Assembly: GCA_036897095.1 (NCBI GenBank)
Contig: JAYMSP010000040.1
Location: forward strand, 1-64,000
DNA from: Plantago elongata
Lineage: Eukaryota; Streptophyta; Magnoliopsida; Lamiales; Plantaginaceae
Length of the DNA: 64,000 bases
Direction of reading: 5' to 3'
The translations under genes were made by a program, and so were the position numbers. Every line of letters begins with the position of its first letter. The stretch's first letter is position 1. Below the pieces are notes generated by a model that was not told the DNA's origin, ran no database searches, and was given only the letters and a program-made list of their open reading frames with translations. Of this stretch, positions 15,255 to 27,214 are shown one piece after another.

Positions 15255-17341
15255 GGAGTGAATGATTGGACTCCTATGTGTTACCATTGGTTGAAGTCTT
15301 CCAATTGAGTCCAATTACAAATTCGACGTTTATGTGATGTTAGGTATCCTTCGATACACTCCTTCTCACAAAAAGTGTGGGATTCGTATACCAATTTAAT
15401 GTGGAAATTCAATTGCAAATGTATTTCAGTATTTGAATGTGTAGTAAATTACCAATCATCATTAATTGTAAATTTAATTTTTTTACCGACTCTTCTATCC
15501 AAACCATTTATCGTGCACATAAAGCCTTATTTCGCAGCTCCAATACATTTATCGCGTATAAAATAATAGTTTTTTGTTTTAACTATCGACATAAGTTGAG
15601 CCTTTTCAACTCAGGTTAAATTTTCTCAAATTATTCTTTTTGTTTGTTTTTATTTTCACCTAATACCGCACTACTCGAGTTAGATTTACTAATTCTCAAC
15701 TCTAAAATTTCAATAGCTCACGTATACTATATATTACGAAACTCGTACATAACTGAAATATTATACATTAAACTTCGAAGTTGAGTTATTATTCGAATGT
15801 GAAAGAGAAAGGAGTATATCACGTTTAAGATAAGGTGAGGGAGTGAGTAGTGAAATGGAAGTTAGAGTGTGACGAGTGCAAACTAACAGAATTTATCTAA
15901 ATTAGACTCCCATTTTTGTTTCAACTCGTTCAATCACATGTTTCGCCATAGTGGACGAACAGACGACATACTCATATTCTACTACATTCTAAGTTTAGCT
16001 TCTTAACAAATTACTCCTTAGCTAAAGATGGGATAAGATAATAGTACTCCTTAGCTTATCGGAGTTCTCTTTTGAAGCTAAAAAGCTTACTGATTATTGA
16101 ATGGAGTTGAAGAACACTAGTCGACACGGTGTAATATCGATTCGACCATCAGATATTATGTATGCGAGCCAAGAAGGCATCAAATTCCAGAGACAAAATT
16201 GTACTAACAAAAGCTGGATTTCACTTGTGGAAGTTGGTCCAGGATTTGTACATCACAGCAGTGGCCTGGACTAAGTTTGGACACGGACGGATTCGGAATG
16301 AGACATATATATGAAGAAATAAGCGAAATGAACGCCTCTGTAAAATTTAAAAATAATTATTTTTATGATTAATATTTTTGATAATTTAATAGTCGATGGC
16401 CTAGGATCCGAAAGATAAATTCCGGGTCCATTATCTCATATGGCTGCGGATCGGAAAACAGGGATTCAGTTTCTTCACGTGAAGGCTGGCCGAATACGGC
16501 TAAAACATCTCAAGTCTGAATTTCTGATGTTAATCTCTTGTCTTGGAACAATAAACATTCAAGATTGCAAGTCATGCTACATCTAGAAGCCATGGATACA
16601 ATTTCATTTTTGCAACCACCATGCATATCGCGGGAGGGATAGGGACTATGGAGTATGATGAGATACGTATTCAATGTTTAATAGAAATCGAGTGGCAAGC
16701 GAGGTTTCACGGAATTGAGTCTTATGGCTATTAATTTCAAACTCGTTTAAATGGGCATTCGATTTGATTATGAACTTGCTTCAGTAAATTGAGTAAGATT
16801 TGACTTAATAATATTGAATTAGAAATGGGTCCAAGCATTCAATTATACAACTTCATTCGTTTACCCTTTTTTTCTTTTTCCATTAGTGTTCGCTAGATGC
16901 GACTAATCAAGTCGAACATTATTGTATTGTTTTTGAGGGTCAACTCTCCCAAGATTGATTGTAATTAAATGCATAATGATAGTTGCCCACTTGTATATAC
17001 TCTAATAAAGTCTAAGTTTAACTGAAACTCACACATCCAATAGAGAATTCAGAAACAACATTTAGGTGAGTCAAAATTATACCTCTGTATTCATATATTC
17101 ACTTTCAATTTTTTTGCCATTTTTTAAAAGTCGAGACCACAGCAGGTTGGGCTCGATGTAATCATTGGAAGCCCATTGAATTAAGCCCAACAATACCAAT
17201 AACTCTTGGGCCCAGTTCGTCTTCTTCAGAGAATAAACCGAGACAACTTATCTTTTTCTTCCTCAACTCATTTGTAAATCCAGCTTTTATCGATTCTAAC
17301 AACGATTAGACTATAACCAAGAAAACACACTACACTTGAAC
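15255..17341. other. Divergent intergenic region, GH1 to RlmH
   Basis: About 2 kb of AT-rich DNA with only short meaningless open frames. Near its right end TTGGGCCCA (17207-17215) and two GCCCA motifs form Site II-like elements common above housekeeping and organelle-protein genes, probably part of the RlmH promoter. No other gene or recognisable element was seen. Confidence 0.5.
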
Positions 17342-17914
17342 ATGGGAGCAACAACAACCATATTCTTTGCCAGTACCAAAACCCACCATACTCCTCCACT
17401 ACCCCTCACCAAGAAATACTCCGGCCAATCCATCCGAGCACTCCCAATACGAATCATAACAATTGGGAAGAAACGTTCAAAAGGTATCGAACTCATCGTC
17501 GACGACTACATCGAAAAGCTCAGACACTACTGCCCTGTCGTTGACGTTCGTCTCAAATCCAACCCCAAAAACGCAAATGCCCGTGACGTAATGGCTCAGG
17601 TTGAACACGAAGATGCCGCAGTCATGGGCACTATCAAGGCCAATGAATGGGTTGTCATGTTGGATGAGAATGGACTTGAACTGGACTCTCATGGTATGGC
17701 TTCTCTAGTTGCTGATGCTGGTGATACTGGAGCTTCATCCATGGTGTTTTGTATTGGTGGGGCGTATGGTCATGGAAGACAGGTGAGGGAGAGAGCTGAT
17801 GTTTCTGTCAAGCTGTCTTCTTTGGTGCTGAATCATCAGGTTGCTTTGGTTGTGCTTGTTGAGCAGCTTTACAGGGCCTGGACTATACTCAAGGCACAAA
17901 ACTATCATCATTAG
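17342..17914 (+). CDS. RlmH: RlmH homologue, rRNA pseudouridine N3-methyltransferase, organellar
   Basis: Single exon, 190 residues, ATG at 17342 (an upstream TTG in frame is not needed). Residues 1 to about 35 are Thr/Pro/Ser-rich with basic residues, a probable plastid or mitochondrial transit peptide; the remaining 155 residues equal bacterial RlmH in length. Family signatures: IRIITIGKKRSKG at the start of the domain, WVVMLDENG, the SPOUT trefoil-knot loop FCIGGAYGHG and the C-terminal VEQLYRAWTILKAQNYHH (bacterial LAEQLYRAW...HPYHR). In bacteria RlmH uses SAM to methylate pseudouridine 1915 of 23S rRNA at the subunit interface; the plant protein presumably does the same in organelle ribosomes (inference). 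The gene is convergent with AIP1. Confidence 0.93.
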   Translation: MGATTTIFFASTKTHHTPPLPLTKKYSGQSIRALPIRIITIGKKRSKGIELIVDDYIEKLRHYCPVVDVRLKSNPKNANARDVMAQVEHEDAAVMGTIKANEWVVMLDENGLELDSHGMASLVADAGDTGASSMVFCIGGAYGHGRQVRERADVSVKLSSLVLNHQVALVVLVEQLYRAWTILKAQNYHH

Positions 17915-18622
17915 GTAGTCGGAAAGTAGTTATGTAGGAGAGGTATATTAGACCGACCGACCCTTGTGGTTGAGAATGTGTTCGAGCATGCAGTGTCGAA
18001 TGTGATAGTGTGTTTCTATCTCATTTGCTTACACCATTGTACTGATTTATGTATACAGTAATACAAATACAAACCTTTTGTGATCGAAGAGCTCCAGTTT
18101 CGGCTTTCTGCAATTTGTTCACAGGTAGAAGAAGATGCAGTTGGTGACATATATGGGCAAGAGTAAAGAAACAAATGTGAAATATAAACCACACCACGAA
18201 AAGGGAGGAGGAGCCTTTAGTTTTCATGACTCGGTAATTACAGCATGAGAAACAAAACATATAAGATGGAACAAAAAGGGGAAATCTGTTGTTCAAGACT
18301 TCGACCCAATTACAATGTAATCAGTTCTCAAAAACATCTTTCACCATTCAATGTGCCATATGAAGGTGAGAGGAAGAAGAGTACGCGCCTATATACCAAA
18401 CAAACAGGACCAGAGGAATCCAAACTGCTGGAACTGTAAAGATCTTGAGACATCAGATACTCTTGCCCGAAATGTTCCCAAGAAGCGAGATAAGATGAAA
18501 AGATGAAAACTGTTCAGGTTTTCAGCTGGAAAAAATCCTCATTCACAAAATGCCGCATGTGTTTCTTTGACTTTATACAAAATCAATAATTTAAACAAAG
18601 AGGGAAGTGTAGTGCTTTTCAA
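17915..18622. other. Convergent 3' regions of RlmH and AIP1
   Basis: Short intergenic region between two convergent stop codons. It should contain both 3' untranslated regions. No gene seen. Confidence 0.5.
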
Positions 18623-21600
18623 TCACTGTGGAGTTAACTTCCATACACGAATACACGCGTCCTCACCAGAACTGGCCACAATTTTGTCATCAGTAAATAC
18701 TAATCCATAGACTCCACCAAGGTGAGCACCCTTGATAGTTATCCGATCTGAAGCTGGCTTGTCTACTTCATATACAATCACGCATGTGTCAAGTGACCCG
18801 GTGGCAACCATGCTGCTATCAGGAGACCAAGCCAGGCAGTTTATTCTTGCAGTGTGGTATAGCATATTTTTTAGCTTTACCTAGAAATTAGAACAATCAG
18901 GATTGAGTTTGTAAGCAAAAGCAGACAATCGAACTTAACAAGAAAATGAAAGTAAGGGGTACATAACCATAATGCAAATATCAACAGAAGGAAAAAATTA
19001 TGTTTAAAGATAAGGAGAGCATATAGTTGCAGTCTTCTATCCCATAAAATGTATTATCTCAAAAATTTTTAATGTAAACAAGCTCTCAAGTCTGAAACAT
19101 GAACCTGAGAAAATGCACCTTGAAAGAAGCTTTCCGGGAATAAAGAGAAATGAAGTTGGATGAGGAACCCAAAACCTTTCAAGTGGATTGTTAAACATTA
19201 TATCATAATCCTCTCTAAAACCAAATTTCTTCGTCCAAAAAAATGCGTACTTAATTTCTCCAAAATTGATTCAATCACCACTCAAATACTGTCTTCTAAA
19301 GGATAAGAAATTACAGATCTAGCGAAGTGGTGAGGCCAACTTTACCAGTTCATATACGTACTATGAACTGTAACAATGACAAGGCTTACAAGCACAAAAC
19401 TGGAATCTTGGTATTACTTGAATAACACTAATAAAAACTAATGTATTATCTTGGAATCTTGGAATATTGGTTCAAGTATTGTCTTTTGTCATGAAGAAAA
19501 TTAGTTATCTTTGCTACCAAAACATCATCTCAGCGATACTAATGAAAACTTTTGATAAGTAACTACAACAGTTACGGCAAGCACTTTGAGTTCAGGAATA
19601 ACACTAAGAAGTTTAGTACCTCCCGAGTAGCCAAGTCCCAGACAACAGCTTCTCGATTAGAATCTCCTGAAGCGAGCATTGAAAGATCTGGAGAATACCG
19701 AATGGTAGTGATAGCTCCCCTATGCTTTTCAAGTACTGCCTCTTCTGTTAGAGTGTCCCCTGTGACAGAATAAAGATGCAATTTACCATCCTGGCCACCC
19801 ACAATAGCTTCAGTACCCTTGGGTGAAATTGCACATGCTGCTACAGTGAAACCCAGGTCAATTGTAGACACGACGTTGGCACCACGGAGAAGGACAACTC
19901 CAGTCTCAATGGAAACCAAAGCAAGCTCGGGAGAGTGAAGAGCAAGAGCCAGGTCCTTTGGCTGGTTGCCAATATCAATGCAATCTGCACTACCACATTG
20001 ATCTCCTTGAAGAGAGACTCTCCAAACCTTCAACAAGAAAAGAATCCATATACACAACACCATGAGATCATTTCAGTGGTGTGACTGACTGAATAAACAT
20101 AGCATCAGTGAATCTTAACCATTACAGGTAAAACAATAATATTAATAATCTTAAACAGCATATGCTGACTGAAAGGACACATATGAGTATTTGAATGTCA
20201 TCGAAATTCAGAATAAATCTTATGAAGGGATTTCTTCTAAGCTACCGGTACTTTTTTTCTTTTTTGAGTTCATATAGCTGATATAAGATCTGTTATTAAA
20301 TAGCTAATCCAAATGTAACCCGGATTAAATACTTGCTTTTAAACCTAGTTCCATAGATTAACTGGAACATCCACATGAATTTGTAGGCTAAAAACTCCGA
20401 CATTTAACTTGATGATTAGGCATAATGAAATCAATTTGGAACAAGAAAAATAATGTCAGTTGAACAAGTGCATGGTTATGCTAAACTAATCAAACATAAG
20501 GCAGTTTTTAAGTATTCGGATATGTATTCTCCTGTAGTAACTGACCTTATTGTCATATCCAGATGAAACAATTTCTTCTTCCACAGCTGAGAAACACTTA
20601 ATTTGAGAAACAGCATTCCTTTCCAATTTTCCATAGTATCCAGTGCCTTGAAGCCATTTAATTATTAAACCATCATAGCTGGTGGACAACATAACCTTTG
20701 GGTCTTTGTTAAGAACGGCTAATGAATTGATGTTCTTCATGTGTCCAGATAAGGAAAGGGGAGCCTCGTCAAGATCACTTGCTGAGTACAAATATATAGT
20801 GCCACCCAGAGAAACCGTAACAATGTGGTTGTTTTGCCAGAGACAGCCAACCAACATGTCCTCTACTCCACCAAAACCAGGAGTTAATGTTTTCTTCACA
20901 TTTCCCTTGTTGTCCTCAGATATTTCCCATATTTTGGCAGACTTGTCTGCTGAAACAGTAAGCACCTGAAACCATGTTTCAACATTGAAACATTCTGGCA
21001 TCAGGAAACGTAATTGTTGCATGAAATTGTGAGTGGGGTGGGTTAGCAAATAAATGAATGCATATCCATTATTTAAATATATTTATCCAAAGGACTCATT
21101 TATACTTCAAATGTCCATCATCGACCGTTGCACTCTAGCTGCATAAATGTTATGGAGAATGCTAAAGTACGAAGGCTACATTTAAAAACTCGAGTAATTG
21201 AAGCACCCACAATACGAGCCCAAGACTCTGACCTTGGTGCTGCTTCTTTGTATTTGAAAACAAAATGCTCAATAAATGAAAATTGAAAGCATAAAGTACG
21301 TTGCCCGACTCATACAAAAGTAATTATAAGCCTAAGAAAGCAACTACGCAACTTATAGTTCTTGGAAACACAATTTACTAGTGTTCTTTAAGGACTACAA
21401 AACACTACTATTTTCTTAAAGGACTTCCATCTCCTACCAATTTTTTTCCCCCCTAAGATGTTGCTTAAGTTATTAATAAATAAACAAACATTCCATCTTT
21501 CTCTTCCTGACGAAGTTAATTACTTTATTCCTTGTACCCACACAAAAAATGTTCATATGTTGGTAGCATTATAGTCATACAGTCATTCACAAGTCACAAC

Positions 21601-24542
21601 TGCTAATTCAGCCCATAGTCCATGATACTTGACATGCAGTATAATCACTGTCATAACCCAACTAATTTTGACACGATGAGTAGAGCAACCATAAACATGC
21701 TAAGATTTTTTTACTATTAATTAACATGATATATAGCATTACAATTACAATTGTTGAACAAGACGAATTTATCAATCAATTCTAGATGCAAATCACCACC
21801 AATCTCTATTCAGAGATTTCGGGGAATCGAACCCGTGACCTCATGGTTACGGGGTGTCTCAGCTTGCCACTCGGCTACAAACGCTTTGACATAAACATGA
21901 TAAGACTTGATTAATGAAGATACCCACATCTATAGCTACAAGATATGCAATTGCCTCTTGTTTCCTATACTAAGGAAAGAACATCACACACATATATGCT
22001 GTATCATATTTTAGAATATATTCCTATCCTAACCATAGTTGCCAAACATTGATGAACATATATCGTATGCAGCCTTCACCCCCATGCATTTCTGCAAAGA
22101 GGCTGTTTCCACTAATTGAACCCGTAACTCCTAGGGTCTCTCAGAAGAGCAACTTGCTTAATGCAGCAATGTTCGCCCTCAGCAAGGACAAACATTATGC
22201 CAACTTAAACCAATGCGAAAAATTTCCACTTAAATACCGCTACAGATAGCAAAATATAAATTTCCTTTTGGATGTTAGCAGCCACTTTGAAAAGAAGTTG
22301 TCATCAAATTTCTATCGCTTACTTGTTTGCTGTCTGGACTCCAACTAACAGCATAAATGCTCCCTGTGTGACCATCTTCAGAAGACAACTCTCCAATTTT
22401 TTCTCCAGTTTTTGCATCAAACAAAAGTCCCTTCTTATCGGAGCTTACAGTAATGAATACCTTTCCATCTGGAGAAAAGCGTACGCAATTTACGAAATTT
22501 GAATGGTCCCTGCAGGCCAAAGCACCAATACACTTTAATAAATGAAGAAGTTTTCAAGGCAGGCATGCATGGAGGAACCATTTCTAGGTAAGTATGTATA
22601 TAAATTTGGTGCAGTGACATAAACATAAATAGAAGAGATATCAAAGGGGACAAAATCATACTAAATCCCCAGTTGAAGAAGTTTCAATTTCAGATGGAAG
22701 AGAACATAGCTGCCAGATTCAGTAGGAAAAACAGAAGGCAGTAATCAGAAACCTGTGGGATAGCTTGAACTTGAATGGAGGTCCTTCATAAAAGTTGACC
22801 AAAAAGTCCTCTCCACATGTTACGATGCGGAAAGGTCTTGTTGGCTTAAATGCACAACTTAAGACTCTTTTTGAATGCCCATCAAATTCGCCAACATTAG
22901 TTCCAGAGTCCCACCTGCAAACAAGCTCCTCATCAGATGATAGAATTATTTGTGCTGAGCTATATAAGAGCATAAGTAACTGGCACAAGGTCTCGTCTCA
23001 ACAACAAAATCAACAGAAACACATAATAGCACTTGGAAATGAATTCCTTATGCTCGTGTAATTTTAATTTTGATAAGGTTAATGTTAGAACACTGACTTA
23101 ATACTTTACAAGATTAACTTAAGGTCAGAGTTGCCTACCCTGCATCCTTGTAGCAGTCCTTTTCTAACTTACGGTCCTCAGGATTGTGATTTGTGAGTCA
23201 CAAAACAACAAACTCACTTGTTAAACCCTGTCAATGGCCACACCAAGCTAGGTTCTATTGTATAGCAAGTGATAGCCTCAATGTAACCACCGTGGATCTT
23301 TGCAACGGCAAGGAATTATTGTCATTTCATCTACTTCCTATGATGTTCTTCCTTCATTACTGGGTAATTTCAATTATGATAAGTTAAATGTTCGAACACT
23401 GACTTCATACTTTACAAGATTAACTAAGGTCAGAGTTGGCTACCCTGCAACCTTGTAAACTGTAATGCAGTCCTTTTCTAGCTTACAGTCCTTGGGATTC
23501 TGATTTGTGATTCACAAAACAACAAATTCACTTGCTAAACCTTGCCATTGGCCATACCAAGCTAGCAGCAAGTGGTAGCCACAATGTGACCACTGTGGAT
23601 CTTTGTGACACCTAGGAGTTATCGTACTTTAATCCACTTCCTATGATGGTCTTCCTTCATTACTAGGAATGACAATCGGTTTTCATCCAAACTTACAATA
23701 CTACTAACTTAACTGCCAATCAAACATCTAAAGACTTAATTAGCTAAAACTATTTATCCAAACCAATAATCTGCAATACCAGCTAAGCATATCCAGAACC
23801 ACAATTGAAGAATAAATTAAGTTACACTGACTAACGATTACACCGTAAACGAGTATGCATCACTAGCTCACATACTTGTTCCTAATATTTAAAATTGAGC
23901 TGCAAATTACGAAAATATATAAAGGTACGTCTAACCATCTCCACAAGTTAATTGCCTAATCCTAAACACTAGGCCAATATCCTATCTAACAGTAATGTTT
24001 CCACCAAAATATTTCGAAAACATTACAAATATAGAAGTCTCCTGAGAGTCGGTCTCATACAAATCTAAGTAAATCATTAATAATCAAAATGTCTTTGTTT
24101 TAATAAAAGCATAGTTCGTCTCTAGATAAGTTATTCCGAACACTTACATAAAAGCACGAACAAGCGACTTTCCTTTACCATCACCAGAGGCCACAATGCG
24201 TTCACCATCAGCAGACCATTGAAGATCGTCGATCCGACCGGATAGCACTCGAAACTCCTTCTTCAGCACGAACTCATTGCGAGTCCCCCAGATCCGCACC
24301 GTGCCGGAGACGTCAGCGGAGGCAATCCACTCGCCGTTGGGCGAGTACCTTGCGACGGTGGCAGGATAGGCGTGCTCGCCGTAGACTTTGACCTCCAAGG
24401 GACGGTCGAGGTAGCGAATGATGACGGATCGGCCGTTGCAGTAGAGAATCGAGTTCGATTTGGGGTCGCCGGAGAGGAGAATGCCTCGGCCGCGTTCCGT
24501 GGAAGGTACGCAGGCGTAGGTTTCCGCTAGTTCTGCGGCCAT
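18623..24542 (-). CDS. AIP1: AIP1, WD40 actin-interacting protein 1
   Basis: Six exons: 24148-24542, 22753-22914, 22323-22509, 20546-20965, 19620-20027, 18623-18880; 1830 nt, 609 residues, in frame, matching the roughly 610 residues of plant AIP1. It starts [20 protein letters not shown] and ends [15 protein letters not shown]40 repeats run through the whole protein (for example [95 protein letters not shown]), consistent with the two seven-bladed propellers of the family. AIP1 works with ADF/cofilin to sever actin filaments and cap the barbed ends, and is needed for normal cell expansion and tip growth. Introns 1 and 3 are long (over 1.2 kb) and carry a tandem duplication and a SINE. A TATAAATA lies at 24630-24637, about 90 bases above the ATG. 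Confidence 0.96.
21809..21893 (-). mobile_element. tRNA-derived SINE (TAGCCGAGTGG type) in AIP1 intron 3
   Basis: Read on the minus strand it begins GCGTTTGTAGCCGAGTGGCA (box A-like) and continues to GGTTCGATTCCCCG (box B). This resembles the head of Au-like plant SINEs. It does not fold as a full tRNA gene, and it sits inside an intron in the gene's own orientation. The body beyond the head was not delimited. Confidence 0.6.
23060..23667. repeat. Tandem duplication of a 305-bp unit in AIP1 intron 1
   Basis: Unit 1 (23060-23364) and unit 2 (23365-23667) align along their whole length: shared blocks include ACTTTACAAGATTAACT, CAGTCCTTTTCTA and CTTCCTTCATTACT in the same order. Divergence is modest, with several small indels, so the duplication is old but recognisable. 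No coding potential. Confidence 0.85.
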
Positions 24543-25718
24543 TGTGAATGTTTTCGAGGGAGGTTGGTTGATGACAGGGAAATGGTGAAGTGAAATTGCT
24601 TTCTGCCAATTTTTTTGGGTGTTTTTGTTTATTTATAGGAGTTGCTGACTTTGTGGAATGGAATTGTGTGTGAGAGAGAGAGAGTGTGATGGTTTGGGGT
24701 GGCAGGTGCTCAAATGGAATTATGAAGTGAATGTTCGTTGATAAGAAAATAACGTGAATTATTCTAAGAGAAAAAAAAGGGTGAATATTGGACATTTAGT
24801 CTCAAACAAAGTGAGTATATAATCAATTAAAATCGGGAAAACTTTTAGAATACCAACTAGCAACATTCAGACTTGCATGGTCTAGTCGTGTATGATTTGT
24901 TCGATCGATCCGGTCAAGTATCTAATATGTCGCATTGTTTTTGCTCTCACCCAAATTCTACTTTCTTTAAGAAAAAATATAGCCATAATTAGCAAAGAAG
25001 AAGATTTTTTTCATGATCTTAAGTTTCCCTCACTAGCCAAGGTCCAGGATTGAGAGATGGGTTCGGGAGAGGTGGGCTCCTTAGGTGGTTAAGGTCCAAG
25101 GATTAGAAGTTGAACTTGTTTTATTGGTCAAGGTTTGATGATGAGCGATGGGCCTCGAGTTGAGCATGACTTTATATGAGATTAACTCATTTGTTTTTTA
25201 GGACTATCGAGTAACATATATTGTGATTGGTATGAAAACAGTCAAGTGTTTTTGACCTCGGAACGTAAGACTCCTTGAATTTATTTTAACCAGAACCTTC
25301 GTGTGTGATCCACCTGCCAGTAAAATGAGGAAGGGTGTTAGATCATTTTTGATCGATTTTTCTTGGATAAATTGAACTTTAAATTCAAATCGTCTTGTCA
25401 GTCTACGTGCTGGTTTAATAGTCGAAGTGGAAAAAATAGGTAAGTGGATTACTTATTTCAAGTGTTGAACATATATATATATATAGTTCCAGTGAACAAG
25501 CCAGAAACAGATGAGATAAATACCGTGTGAAATTGGTGAAAAAGGTACAAGCTGAGCTCCGTTAGCAGCTGTCTGTTGACTTGAGTCTTTGATTCCCGCG
25601 TCCCGACCAACTGTATTCATCTCATCTTTCTGTGTAGTCATATCATATTCTTCACAGATCCATAAAATTTCACTAACTTCAACACTAATCATCATCAATC
25701 AACCGTAACAAAACAAAA
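24543..25718. other. Divergent promoter region, AIP1 and small membrane protein
   Basis: Shared upstream region of two divergent genes. It contains a GA-rich run near 24670, AT-rich DNA and a short (AT)n run at about 25470-25485. An 81-codon minus-strand frame at 25453-25698 is open but has no recognised family. Confidence 0.45.
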
Positions 25719-26168
25719 ATGTTAAGCTTAAGGCTAACAACAAGAGCTAATCTCCCACCTCCAAATCCCCATTCCAGAACCCATCACAACCCTAGTATCC
25801 TACTACCCACTCCAATCGCACCCATACGACAAAACCCAACCCAATTCACACTCCGCAACGCAAACAACAACGGCCTCCCACCAGGCGGAAACAGCAACAA
25901 CGGCGGCAATTCATGGAATTGGGAAGACGACAACCGAGGCGATGTCAAGTTCGAAGAGCCCAGACTTAACCCGAGCGGGTGCGTGGAGCTGCCGATTGAT
26001 CACAATCCGGGGAAACAAATTGTCAAAGTCGGATTCGGCCTGATGCGAGTACTGTATGATTTCTGTAACTCCATTGCTGTTTCTACTGCAGATGCCTTTG
26101 CTGTTGTTGGGTATACCTTCATTGTTGTGGCTGTTGCTCTTGCCTGTTTTCTCCTTACTCTTCTCTGA
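25719..26168 (+). CDS. Small probable plastid membrane protein, unknown function
   Basis: Single exon, 149 residues, family not named. Residues 1-45 are rich in Arg, Pro, Thr and His with almost no acidic residues (MLSLRLTTRANLPPPNPHS), like a chloroplast transit peptide. An Asn/Gly-rich linker follows (GLPPGGNSNNGGNSWNW), then an acidic stretch (WEDDNRGDVKFEEP) and a conserved-looking block (GCVELPIDHNPGKQIVKVGF). A C-terminal transmembrane helix (VVGYTFIVVAVALACFLLTLL) runs to the stop. The layout suggests a tail-anchored or single-pass thylakoid or envelope protein; that is inference. Codon choice and the strong ORF support a real gene. The 3' untranslated region begins with a GTT microsatellite. 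Confidence 0.75.
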   Translation: MLSLRLTTRANLPPPNPHSRTHHNPSILLPTPIAPIRQNPTQFTLRNANNNGLPPGGNSNNGGNSWNWEDDNRGDVKFEEPRLNPSGCVELPIDHNPGKQIVKVGFGLMRVLYDFCNSIAVSTADAFAVVGYTFIVVAVALACFLLTLL

Positions 26169-26192
26169 TTATAGACTCATAGTACTTCAATT

Positions 26193-26196
26193 GTCG

Positions 26197-26239
<43 letters not shown>

Positions 26240-26241
26240 GT
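26193..26241. repeat. (GTT)n microsatellite
   Basis: About 15 GTT/TTG units directly after the stop of the small membrane-protein gene, so probably in its 3' untranslated region. Confidence 0.9.
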
Positions 26242-27214
26242 TGTGTGTGAATTTGTGTTATGTGTTAAACTTGCTTCGATAATCAATACTAATTATGACT
26301 TGCATTGTCTATGGGAATTGGAATTGGGATTATGTTTCCGAAAGACGAGATGCATATACAGAGTGTATTATAGAACATCAGTGATCTTCACACTAACTAT
26401 TACTAGTACTCGTAGAAAGCTTCATTTTGGAGCTTCTTAGCTGTAGCCTGCAGTACTGCAGTCTATGTTTGGAATGAATTGACCCGTCTCATTGTACATC
26501 TTATGAGCTTATATTTGGAAATTGGAATGAATTTCCACGCCTCACTGTTTGTCTATGTTCTAGTACTCTTTTAATGCAACATATGAACCATTGGTGAATC
26601 TGATTGGAGATACTTGATATCTAGTTAAACTAATCCCTTCATAAGTAAGAAAATACTTAACCACCTGGTATAATGGATGATTAACTATCAATTATGAGAA
26701 CTGGAGTGGAGCATCCACAACCTGTAGACTTGTGTTCTGTACTAAGTTGAGAAAAGGTTCTTGAGGAGTAACTAGAATAGTCAATATCAGAGCATGACAA
26801 CAGAAGAATATAGTACCTGAATATACCTGTCAGATGACATTACAATACAAAATCAAGAAAATCACCCTTCTGCCTTCCTTCTCTTCAGCAAAAGCTTAAG
26901 ATCTGTGAGTCAGTAAACTGTGTGAGCTAGCTACTGCCGTTATTTAGTACTCAGGACTCCAAATATAGCATATGTTTGGTGGCAATCCTCATCCTTACTC
27001 AAACAGTACGTAATTTACTTCGCGAACACGCAAATAACAATGGAAAGTTGATAAAATCACACTATCAACTGATGGCACAACTGAATATAACCAGAGCAAG
27101 ATAATGGCAGTACTTATTATTACTGAACAAGTAACGATTTTCAGAGCTACCAATTTACCAGAGTCATAAACCAGACAATATTAACACGACAAGACGAATG
27201 CAGAGTTCTAGGAT
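26242..27214. other. Intergenic region before the 3' end of MFT
   Basis: Convergent 3' ends of the small membrane-protein gene and MFT. No other gene or element recognised. Confidence 0.5.

Noticed and set aside
21809-21893. A tRNA gene (Leu/Ser-like boxes A and B)
   Set aside because: Boxes are present but the acceptor stem does not pair and it sits in an intron; a tRNA-derived SINE fits better.
25453-25698. An 81-codon minus-strand frame divergent from the small membrane protein
   Set aside because: No recognised family, no splice partner, and it lies in a shared promoter region; probably chance.
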